A stretch of DNA of 64,000 nt from Candidatus Saccharimonadota bacterium (lineage in GTDB: Bacteria > Patescibacteriota > Saccharimonadia > Saccharimonadales > Saccharimonadaceae), in assembly GCA_028288995.1 (NCBI GenBank), contig JAQGHF010000005.1:1-64000 (forward strand). The letters are read 5' to 3'. The notes below the pieces were generated by a model. That model searched no databases and had not been told where the DNA came from. It saw only the letters and a program-made list of their open reading frames with translations. A program made the position numbers and the translations under genes. The first letter of the stretch is position 1, and the number at the start of each line of letters is the position of its first letter. Shown here piece by piece: positions 46,595 to 53,473 of the stretch.

Positions 46595-46600
46595 ATTGTA
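46595..46600 (-). promoter_or_regulatory. -10 box of the P-type ATPase gene
   Basis: TACAAT on the minus strand, 7 nt before ATG 46587; leaderless layout. No clear -35. Confidence 0.5.
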
Positions 46601-46773
46601 CCAAACTAGGCTAGTGTTGGGGTGGGTTGTGCACTTTTCGTCCTTTAGGACTCATCAGTATATTCCAATAAATATAGAAGTGACCGGGAGGGACACCCAA
46701 ACCTAAACGCCATGAAGTGCGCTAGCCTTGGTATGCCCCTCCCATGTACACACGGATGGCGGATCTGGAAGGA

Positions 46774-47007
46774 TCAGCCGTTGCGGAGGTTTTTCGCCCT
46801 GGTGACGGTAGCGTCGGGCCGGAGGGTGTCCTTCGGGTCGAGGCGCTTGCCGTCGGACACGAGCGAGTGGCCCGGGACTTCGACCTGCAGACCGGCTGCG
46901 GCGAAGTACTCCTCGATAGTCTGACCATCGATGTGAAGCTCTTCCTTGGTGCTCGTGCCGTCCTTGAGTGTGACCGTCGCGGGACGGCCTTTCGTCGTGT
47001 TCGTCAT
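46774..47007 (-). CDS. Ubiquitin-like protein with C-terminal glycine
   Basis: A 77-residue beta-grasp-type protein. Strands ATVTLKDG and TKEELHIDGQTIEEYFAAAG (strand plus helix) precede GHSLVSDGKRLDPKDTLRPDATVTRA, and it ends in NLRNG, exposing Gly77 at the very C-terminus as in ubiquitin-like modifiers. AAAGGAAAAGG precedes the ATG at 47007. It is last in a three-gene operon after the E2-like and E1-like genes. No peptidase would be needed to mature it. The GC-rich codons mark it as foreign to the flanks. The fold is inferred from pattern and context. Confidence 0.78.
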   Translation of the reverse strand: MTNTTKGRPATVTLKDGTSTKEELHIDGQTIEEYFAAAGLQVEVPGHSLVSDGKRLDPKDTLRPDATVTRAKNLRNG

Positions 47008-47026
47008 GGTGCCTTTTCCTTTCGGA

Positions 47027-47674
47027 CTAGACCAGCTGCGGATGCGCCTGGTCTTCTGATTCCGACAGAAGGTCTCGTTCCAAGAGACCAACGATCGGCT
47101 CATCCCTCACGAAGAGGGCGAGATGGGAACTCAGGATCTGCGCGACTGCCAGAGCTGAGTGAGGGTTCTCCCGAGTAGCGCAGCCCAATTCAAGGGCTTC
47201 GTCGTCGAGAAAGATCCAGGACTTGTAGCGGTCGACATCCTTCGGTAGGTTCGGATCCATGGTGTGAATCTGAACACTGTCCGCACCGATGCGAGCATCG
47301 ATGTAGAGGAAGACTTCGAAGTTGAACTCGACCGCTTGCCAGATATTGCCGCGCGCTTCGAGCGTGTCAACTCCAGAGATAACGATGCCCGAAAGCTTCG
47401 ATTCCCCCGTCGCCCACTCGTTGTGTGCGACGATCTGAGTCTTGAAGCCACGCTCTTCCACGAACCTCGCCGCCGCCTCGACTTTCGGATACCCGATGTC
47501 GAGGGGGCAGTACAGGAACTGTGTGGGAAGATTGTGCGCTTCGACAATATCTTCGTCCCAGATGTGAACCTCACGAGTGCCGTGTTCGAGCAGCATCTGC
47601 AGAACATGTGTTCCGATGCCACCCATGCCGATCACGTGTATCTCGTGTGGCCAGGTTGCCAGTGATTGTGCCAT
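47027..47674 (-). CDS. E1-like (ThiF-type) adenylyltransferase
   Basis: A 215-residue Rossmann protein that should adenylate the C-terminal glycine of the ubiquitin-like protein. GMGGIG (16-21) binds ATP, WDEDIVEAHNLPTQ carries Asp42 and Asn48, Lys64 follows in DIGYPK, and Asp103/Arg108 are in GVDTLEAR. Cys165 in GCATREN is the candidate catalytic cysteine; the CxxC zinc pairs of ThiF/MoeB are missing. It starts at 47674 with GGAG close by, 13 bp after the E2-like stop, and ends 19 bp before the ubiquitin-like gene. Confidence 0.83.
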   Translation of the reverse strand: MAQSLATWPHEIHVIGMGGIGTHVLQMLLEHGTREVHIWDEDIVEAHNLPTQFLYCPLDIGYPKVEAAARFVEERGFKTQIVAHNEWATGESKLSGIVISGVDTLEARGNIWQAVEFNFEVFLYIDARIGADSVQIHTMDPNLPKDVDRYKSWIFLDDEALELGCATRENPHSALAVAQILSSHLALFVRDEPIVGLLERDLLSESEDQAHPQLV

Positions 47675-47687
47675 GATGCTCCGTTTC

Positions 47688-48392
47688 CTAGGCGACTTGT
47701 TTGAATGCGTTCGGGACGTCGAGGATGTCCTCATCGTTGATATTGCACAACGAGAAGGTGATCACCTCGATCGCAGCCAGATAGTCTCGCTCTTGCAGGT
47801 ATCCCTCGACAATGTCGAAATTGTCCCCAAGGCAGAACTTGTGGTCGCCGAGCCGATAGACCGGTGCGTGGCTGTTCCAGTTAGGGACGACGCCCGAGCG
47901 ACGCTCGTAGACATTGTATCCGACGTGCATGTCTTGCTTGAGACTCTGGTGACCGATCTCGATACTCCAATCACCCAGATCATAGATGATGCCCGCAAAT
48001 TCATAGCGAGCACCAATAATGAGTTGGAGTGTCTGGTCTTTCGTGACCGACAGACGAAGCAGGTACGGATTTGCACACAATCGTGCAAATTCTTTCTGCA
48101 CCATCTCCACGCTGATCGAGGTGTAATTCTCGAGCGAGCTTTCGAGTGCCTGAGTCTCCTGAAGTGCCTCGTTCAATCGACTGCGCATCTTCATCATCGA
48201 ACGAACAAGTTGATCAGAATCCAGCTTACGTGGACGCCGATTAGCTTGCTGTTCGCTGATGTCGTGCAGGTTTGCACGGTAGCTGACACACTGTGCATGC
48301 AGTTTCTTGAGACGCTCCTTCGCCGAGGTCCGGCGACGAATCTTCATGTACGCCTCAAACGCTTGGTGATGCTTGGAAGGCTCGATAGCCAT
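47688..48392 (-). CDS. E2-like (UBC-fold) conjugating enzyme
   Basis: A 234-residue protein. The first 100 residues are helical and basic (a likely coiled coil, KIRRRTSAKERLKKLHAQ), followed by strands TLQLIIGARYEFAGI and the core GDHKFCLGDNFDIV with candidate catalytic Cys187; His175 lies in NSHAPVY upstream, as in prokaryotic E2 families where an HP/H element precedes a CxG. The helix YLQERDYLAAIEVITFSL follows. AAGGAG is 7 nt before the ATG at 48392. It begins the cassette that continues with E1-like and Ubl genes. The family assignment is probable, not certain. Confidence 0.72.
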   Translation of the reverse strand: MAIEPSKHHQAFEAYMKIRRRTSAKERLKKLHAQCVSYRANLHDISEQQANRRPRKLDSDQLVRSMMKMRSRLNEALQETQALESSLENYTSISVEMVQKEFARLCANPYLLRLSVTKDQTLQLIIGARYEFAGIIYDLGDWSIEIGHQSLKQDMHVGYNVYERRSGVVPNWNSHAPVYRLGDHKFCLGDNFDIVEGYLQERDYLAAIEVITFSLCNINDEDILDVPNAFKQVA

Positions 48393-48424
48393 GACGATTC
48401 TCCTTCGGTGTTGGAATAAATGAG

Positions 48425-48484
48425 TAGTGTCACCGCAATTATCCATGTGCATATGTGCATACATGTATAAAAGTGGTGACACTA
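48425..48484. repeat. 10-bp inverted repeat around tandem TGTGCATA
   Basis: TAGTGTCACC (48425..48434) and its exact reverse complement GGTGACACTA (48475..48484) enclose a 40-nt spacer with two direct copies of TGTGCATA (near 48446..48461). It lies in the region that must hold the promoter of the ubiquitin-like cassette; an operator or recombination site is possible. No convincing -35/-10 pair was found. Confidence 0.6.
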
Positions 48485-48527
48485 TTCTTTACTCAACAAT
48501 ACCGATATCGTGTGTACTGTTAAAATA

Positions 48528-48551
48528 CATAAAAAACCGAAGCTTTTTATG
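48528..48551 (-). terminator. Terminator of the Gre-factor gene
   Basis: On the minus strand CATAAAAAGC and GTTTTTTATG close a TTCG tetraloop (cUUCGg) with one G-U pair, followed by more T. It separates gre from the ubiquitin-like cassette. Confidence 0.75.
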
Positions 48552-48641
48552 AAGTAGGATTATGTCTGATCTTAGAGACAAAGTCAAACATAAGAAAAAA
48601 GCCTCTCCTTTTGGGAAAGACCTTTTTCTGAGTGGGAAGTG

Positions 48642-49145
48642 TTACGAAATTCGTACAAGACGGAATGTCGTATTGTTGATACCAGAGCTCCACTCAACGA
48701 TGTCTTTAACGGTTTTACCGACAAGATTACGTCCTAATGGGCTAAGGACTGAGATGCGTCCATCGCTTGGGTTCGCTTCGATTGTATCAACCAGCGTATA
48801 GCGGAAGAGTCTTCCCTGCTGGTCGATCAGGTCAACGACTGATCCCATAGCGACTTTCATTCGAGCTCGCTTTGATGGGAGTAACTTTGCTTCGAGAATC
48901 GTTTGGTGCTTTTCTGAAAGTTCCGATTCGATCGATTCAAGTCGTGCTAATCGCTCCACTCGCTCGAGGCGGTCATCATGACCTGTTGTTTTATCTATAT
49001 CGTGTAAGCCTTTAATGACCATTGCACGATCGTGTTCTAATTGTGAGATTGCCTTCTTCAATTCTTTCATACCCTTTTTACTGAGTAAGATTGTTTTTTC
49101 TGTTGGCTTCATTGTATTGGTGATGGTGGTGTTCATATTGTTCAC
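48642..49145 (-). CDS. GreA/GreB-like transcription elongation factor
   Basis: A 167-residue protein. The N-terminal coiled coil (LSKKGMKELKKAISQLEHDR to ESIESELSEKHQTILEAKLL) reaches into the RNA polymerase secondary channel in Gre factors, and the C-terminal FKBP-like domain has GSVVDLID, YTLVDTIEANPSDGRIS and SPLGRNLVGK. Acidic tip residues are present between the coils (HDIDKTTGHDDRLERVERL). It promotes cleavage of backtracked transcripts. An AAGGAGGG site lies close to the start. It is upstream of the ubiquitin-like cassette but separated by a terminator. Confidence 0.88.
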   Translation of the reverse strand: MNNMNTTITNTMKPTEKTILLSKKGMKELKKAISQLEHDRAMVIKGLHDIDKTTGHDDRLERVERLARLESIESELSEKHQTILEAKLLPSKRARMKVAMGSVVDLIDQQGRLFRYTLVDTIEANPSDGRISVLSPLGRNLVGKTVKDIVEWSSGINNTTFRLVRIS

Positions 49146-49248
49146 TCCCTCCTTTTTCTGGCTGTTTTCAGCTTTTTTGTTGTAGCAATGTATGCGCTAC
49201 TGACTTTAGTATCTCGCGTCTTCCTGAAGAGACTCTTAAAACGACACG

Positions 49249-49920
49249 CTATTTTGTTGTAATTTTGCCATCTTGTAATGTGAAGGTGCGATCGGTCTTT
49301 CCAGCGATCTCAAGATCGTGAGTCACAACAATGATAGTTGTCTTTTGACTGCGTGACAAATCATGGAGCAAGTCGAAAATCTTCTTACCTGTTGCACTGT
49401 CTAGGTTACCTGTGGGCTCATCTGCAAGGATGTAGGCAGGTTGGTTCGCAAGTGCCCGCGCGATGCTGACACGCTGCTGCTGACCGCCACTGAGACGCGT
49501 AGGACGGCGTTGTTGCTGGTCTTCTTCGATCCCTACTGACTCTAGAAGCTGGATTGCTCGGTCGAGGCGGCTGTTAGCTGGGTAACCACCGAACTCGAGT
49601 GCAAGCATGACATTTTCAAGCGCAGTCAGGTTTGGAATCAAGTTGTACTGTTGGAAGACAAAGCCGATCTTATTGGCACGGTACTTTGTTTGACTTCCGC
49701 CGCTTAACTTATTGATCTGAGTGTCGTCGACGACAATAGAGCCAGTGGTTGGGTTGTCGAGCGCGCCGAGGATTGACAGGAGGGTACTTTTACCACTTCC
49801 TGACTTTCCGATGATGCTGACGAATTCGCCGGTTTTGACTGACAAGCTAATGTCCTTTAACGCTTGTACTTGTCCACCTGGGGTACTGAAAGTTTTTGAT
49901 ACATTTTCTACGGTTAGCAT
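49249..49920 (-). CDS. ABC transporter ATP-binding protein (MacB/LolD type)
   Basis: A 223-residue ATPase. Walker A GKSGSGKST (about 38-46), Q loop FQQYNLIPNLT, signature LSGGQQQRVSIARAL, Walker B ILADEPTGNLDS and the H-loop VVTHDLE are all intact. It energises the FtsX-like permease immediately upstream (10 bp gap). The two are the last genes of a response regulator/kinase/permease/ATPase operon, the usual layout for antimicrobial peptide sensing and efflux. Confidence 0.94.
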   Translation of the reverse strand: MLTVENVSKTFSTPGGQVQALKDISLSVKTGEFVSIIGKSGSGKSTLLSILGALDNPTTGSIVVDDTQINKLSGGSQTKYRANKIGFVFQQYNLIPNLTALENVMLALEFGGYPANSRLDRAIQLLESVGIEEDQQQRRPTRLSGGQQQRVSIARALANQPAYILADEPTGNLDSATGKKIFDLLHDLSRSQKTTIIVVTHDLEIAGKTDRTFTLQDGKITTK

Positions 49921-49930
49921 ATGGGATCTC

Positions 49931-51265
49931 CTATTCTGTCCTTAGTACTTCTGCTGGTCGAACACGTGAGGTAAGCCATGCTGGGATAGCGCTTCCGAGG
50001 AGAGCAATAAGTAATGTGATACCGATTGCTGACAGGAAGATCTGTGGAGTTAGGCTTGCCGTAACTTGTGTGACGTTAGTGCCCAGTTGGCTGAATCCGC
50101 CACGAACTGCACCACCGAAGCCTGCCCCACCACGTCCGGTTGTGCTTGCTGTTGTGCTGGTGCTTTGGCTGCTTGAAACGAGTGAGGTTGTCATTGGACC
50201 GCTGACGAAGACACCGAGTATTAGTCCGGTGACTGCACCGATAACGGTAAGTGTGAGACCTTCAATGGTGAACTGTGCGATGACTTTTCCGCTTGAACCA
50301 CCAATTGCCTTGATAACACCGATTTCGCGACGTCGTTCACGAACGACGAGGAACATTGCGAGGATGATGATCAGGGCACCAGCTGCTGCTGATCCGATAA
50401 CACCTGCGAATGTGAGGTTCGCAATACCTTGGAGTGAGCTCACGCTCGCTGCTGCGGTCTCTGCTTGGCTGGTGATGTCTGCTTTGCCGCTCAGTGCTGT
50501 CTTCAGCGCTGCGACGGTTGAACTGACGTTGTCGCTGGTGTTCACTGTTGCTTTCACGCTACTGATGGCACCTGCTTGACCAGTCAATGTTTGGACGGTT
50601 GAGAGTGGCATAATGACGCCGCTATCCTGAAATGTGTTGCCAGTGCTATAGATACCGCTCACAGTGACGGTCTGACCGTATGCTGTAAAGGTGCTTCCAG
50701 TACTGAGGTTATTCTTCGAGGCAAGACTCGAACCAACCAGTGCCACGAGACCTGTACCATTTGCATCAATAGTTGAACCGCTCGTTAACTTCAATGCACT
50801 TCCATCTGTTGAGATAGAATTGACATCTGTCGTACCGGTCACGTTAATGCGTGGTGTCGGTGCTGGTCGAGTTGTACCTGTTGATGACGTCGACGTATCG
50901 GTTCGTGCCTGTCGTTGACCAAATCCACCCAGTTGGAGTGATGACGTCAAGTTTGTATCACTGGTTATCATCTGGTCGGTCAATGTTGACGTTATCGAAC
51001 TAACGTTTGCGGTATTTTTAATCGTTGCTACTTGATCGGTCGTGAGTAGATCTCCTCCACCCTGTCCACCCTGGACACCTGCCGGTGCGATGGCGATCGC
51101 TGTTCCTGTAGTTGCCTTCAAATCATTGATCTTTGTGAGAACGCTCCCACGTGCAACGAGCATACTCAGAATGAGTGCAATGCTGACTGCGAACATGAGG
51201 ACGATCGCACCCGATTTGAGCGGACTTCGTGTGGCATTTTTAATACCACGGGTCACAACGTTCAT
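49931..51265 (-). CDS. FtsX/MacB-type ABC transporter permease
   Basis: A 444-residue permease. One N-terminal helix (about 14-35) is followed by a roughly 230-residue extracytoplasmic domain rich in Thr/Ser, then three helices in the C-terminal third (FAGVIGSAAAGALIIILAMF, TIEGLTLTVIGAVTGLILGV and the last, ILLIALLGSAIPAW). A Gly/Ser/Thr-rich insert sits between helices 3 and 4. AAGGAG precedes the ATG. A CTTGTTA/TAACAAG inverted repeat ends at the ribosome site and could mask it. Confidence 0.92.
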   Translation of the reverse strand: MNVVTRGIKNATRSPLKSGAIVLMFAVSIALILSMLVARGSVLTKINDLKATTGTAIAIAPAGVQGGQGGGDLLTTDQVATIKNTANVSSITSTLTDQMITSDTNLTSSLQLGGFGQRQARTDTSTSSTGTTRPAPTPRINVTGTTDVNSISTDGSALKLTSGSTIDANGTGLVALVGSSLASKNNLSTGSTFTAYGQTVTVSGIYSTGNTFQDSGVIMPLSTVQTLTGQAGAISSVKATVNTSDNVSSTVAALKTALSGKADITSQAETAAASVSSLQGIANLTFAGVIGSAAAGALIIILAMFLVVRERRREIGVIKAIGGSSGKVIAQFTIEGLTLTVIGAVTGLILGVFVSGPMTTSLVSSSQSTSTTASTTGRGGAGFGGAVRGGFSQLGTNVTQVTASLTPQIFLSAIGITLLIALLGSAIPAWLTSRVRPAEVLRTE

Positions 51266-51313
51266 TATGTTTATATCTCCTTGTTATAGTTTTAGTTGTA
51301 GTAACAAGCGTAA

Positions 51314-52354
51314 CTATAACTGGGGATCTTGAATTTTAGCTGTAAGATTTCTTAAATTTGGTAAATAGAACGTAAATGACGTTTCTTTCTCTGTTGAGCT
51401 GGCTTGAATATAGCCGTGATGGATCTCCGTAATCTTCTTTGCAATGGCCAAACCAAGCCCATAGCCATTCTTGCCACTTTCTGTACGTGAGTTATCGGCG
51501 CGGTAGAAACGATCAAAAATGTGCGGAAGCTTTTCTTCGCTAATGGGCGTGCCACTATTCTTAATCTCAAAACCCGTCATTGTTCGACGCTCGAAAATGC
51601 GAATACTAATGCGCGATCGTTCAGGGCTATATTTAATCGCGTTTTCGATAAGGATGCTCATAAGTTCCATGATGGCTGCTTCATTTCCAGAAATGAGCGC
51701 TTGTTTACGAGTAGTGATATCAAAACGTTTCTTTGATTTCGCAAACGGCTTCATAACGGATGGTAAGATCTCAACAAGATCAATCTGCTTTTTTTCGAGC
51801 TTATCGTAATCAAGATGGGCCATTTTGAGTAGCATCTCGGAAAGCATAATAAGTTTATCGACTTCCTCAAGATTACTCTCTAGGAGTCCTTTTGCTTCAT
51901 CAAGTGCCAAGTTGTCGTCACGAAGATAGACTTGTAGCTCAGCCTTCATGGCAGCAAGTGGAGTACGAAGTTCATGGCTGGCGTCACTGGTAAACCTGCT
52001 TTGTGCTTCGTGGGCTTTTTCAATTGGACCAAGTGTGCGACGTGCTAAGAAATAACTCCCGAAACCACCCACAACCAGGATGAAGGCATTAATATATACC
52101 AACGCAAGGATCATTTGGACAGCAGCTTGGCGTGACTGATCCATTCGGAGCTGATCTTGCTCATTCTGAAAATTGACCAGAGCAATTGTTCGCGGACGGA
52201 CCGTTGAGTCCGTTAATCCGTGTTGGAGGTTTTCGAGACGGACATTTACCTCATGATAGTTCAGGTTGTAAATGGCAAAACTAAAAACAAGGCTGATCAC
52301 CATAAGGATGACCAGATACCAAGCGGTCAATTTGACGGTCGCTGACTTGAACAC
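51314..52354 (-). CDS. Sensor histidine kinase
   Basis: A 346-residue kinase with two membrane helices (10-30 and 79-103) enclosing a short outer loop of about 45 residues, a HAMP-less linker, the H-box SDASHELRTPLA (His127), N box NAIKYSP, and G boxes YGLGLAIAKKI. The small sensor domain fits kinases that sense through a partner transporter, here the ABC pair downstream. It starts 4 bp after the response regulator stop. Confidence 0.93.
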   Translation of the reverse strand: MFKSATVKLTAWYLVILMVISLVFSFAIYNLNYHEVNVRLENLQHGLTDSTVRPRTIALVNFQNEQDQLRMDQSRQAAVQMILALVYINAFILVVGGFGSYFLARRTLGPIEKAHEAQSRFTSDASHELRTPLAAMKAELQVYLRDDNLALDEAKGLLESNLEEVDKLIMLSEMLLKMAHLDYDKLEKKQIDLVEILPSVMKPFAKSKKRFDITTRKQALISGNEAAIMELMSILIENAIKYSPERSRISIRIFERRTMTGFEIKNSGTPISEEKLPHIFDRFYRADNSRTESGKNGYGLGLAIAKKITEIHHGYIQASSTEKETSFTFYLPNLRNLTAKIQDPQL

Positions 52355-52357
52355 CTG

Positions 52358-53029
52358 TTATCCCTCGAGCTTGTAGCCAAAGCCTCGAACAGTGTGAATG
52401 AGTGGCTTTTTGAAAGGCGCATCGATCTTGTTTCGAAGATATTTAATGTATACCTCAACAGTATTCGGTAAAATATCGGCATCGTAATCCCAGACATGGC
52501 TGATAATTACTTCTTTACTGAGCGGACGACCAGGGTTACGAAGCATATATTCGAGGAGTGCGAATTCTTTGCTGGTGAGTTGGATTGCTTTACTCGCACG
52601 TTCGACGCTATAGGTCACTGTATCAAGGGTTAAGTCCCCTGCTTCAAGAATGGCTGATTGTTGTTCTGTTGGTCGTCGGAGTAATGCTCGGACACGGGCA
52701 AGTAGCTCCTCAAGGGCGAATGGTTTCACGAGATAGTCGTCAGCACCGGCATCGAGACCGGCAGTTCGCTCAGAGATGCTCCCTAGTGCACTAAGGAACA
52801 AAACAGGAGTGTGAACTTTCGCATCACGCATTGCTTTCACTATACCAAGACCGTCGTAGCTTCCAGGAAGCATACGGTCAATAATCGCAATATCGTACGG
52901 TTCGGTAGTGGCCATTGCGTAGCCTTCATCACCATCAAACGCCACATCAACAGCGTATGTCTCTTGCTCTAAGGCCTTTTTTAGCGCCCTAGCAATCTTG
53001 TGCTCATCTTCTACAATTAATACTCTCAT
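52358..53029 (-). CDS. OmpR/PhoB-family response regulator
   Basis: A 223-residue regulator. The receiver domain has Glu7/Asp8, phosphoacceptor Asp51 in IIDRML and Lys in LVKPF. The C-terminal winged helix (about 130-223) has the SKEFALLEYMLRNPGRPLS and VYIKYLRNKI segments. It likely controls its own operon with the kinase and the ABC exporter. A TATACT box lies 6 nt before the ATG, a leaderless layout. Confidence 0.95.
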   Translation of the reverse strand: MRVLIVEDEHKIARALKKALEQETYAVDVAFDGDEGYAMATTEPYDIAIIDRMLPGSYDGLGIVKAMRDAKVHTPVLFLSALGSISERTAGLDAGADDYLVKPFALEELLARVRALLRRPTEQQSAILEAGDLTLDTVTYSVERASKAIQLTSKEFALLEYMLRNPGRPLSKEVIISHVWDYDADILPNTVEVYIKYLRNKIDAPFKKPLIHTVRGFGYKLEG

Positions 53030-53035
53030 ACACCC

Positions 53036-53041
53036 AGTATA
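53036..53041 (-). promoter_or_regulatory. -10 box of the two-component/ABC operon
   Basis: TATACT on the minus strand ends 6 nt before ATG 53029. No strong -35 is seen, which is common where an activator acts. Confidence 0.45.
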
Positions 53042-53081
53042 GCGCTATTTGGCTGAGAGAGGGCTTAATCTAAAGTTTTGT

Positions 53082-53429
53082 TTATGCTGTAACGGTGGTC
53101 GCAGGTGATGTTGTAGGGCTATAGTGATCGCTCCATACTTGCATGTCTTTAAGGATGGGCATAAGGTCGTGGCCCTTGGTAGTAAGACGGTATTCACAGC
53201 GACTATCTGAAGTTGTGGCGTTTTTGGTAATGATACCTTCCGCTTCCAAGTGATCGAGACGTGCAGAAAGTGTACGGGGATTAATACCCTCAACAAGGTC
53301 CTGAATCTGGCAAAAACGAACTGATTCTTCGTTAATAAAGAAACGAAGTAACTGAGGTGTCCATTTGTCACCGAGGATCTTTGTTGCTGCCTTGACGCAT
53401 CCGATTGTTTCTATAGTTTCTGTACTCAT
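53082..53429 (-). CDS. HxlR-family transcriptional regulator
   Basis: A 115-residue winged-helix protein of the MarR/HxlR type. CVKAATKILGDKWTPQLLRFF is the HxlR signature with a single N-terminal cysteine (Cys10) that could act in redox sensing, INPRTLSARLDHLEAEGIITK is the recognition helix and wing, and YRLTTKGHDLMPIL is the dimer helix. It may control its divergent or adjacent targets, such as the FAD oxidase gene upstream on the same strand. TTGACC-17-TATAGT is its promoter. Confidence 0.9.
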   Translation of the reverse strand: MSTETIETIGCVKAATKILGDKWTPQLLRFFINEESVRFCQIQDLVEGINPRTLSARLDHLEAEGIITKNATTSDSRCEYRLTTKGHDLMPILKDMQVWSDHYSPTTSPATTVTA

Positions 53430-53440
53430 AACTAAGTATT

Positions 53441-53469
53441 ACTATACATTATCTAGTTAAATTGGTCAA
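53441..53469 (-). promoter_or_regulatory. Promoter of the HxlR gene
   Basis: TTGACC (53469..53464), 17 nt, TATAGT (53446..53441), 11 nt from the ATG at 53429. The -35 lies 5 bp from the end of the FAD oxidase gene. Confidence 0.7.
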
Positions 53470-53473
53470 AGGC

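Noticed and set aside
48562..48801. 79-codon plus-strand frame next to the Gre gene
   Set aside because: Most of it is antisense to the conserved Gre C-terminal domain, and its upstream region is the gre terminator hairpin.
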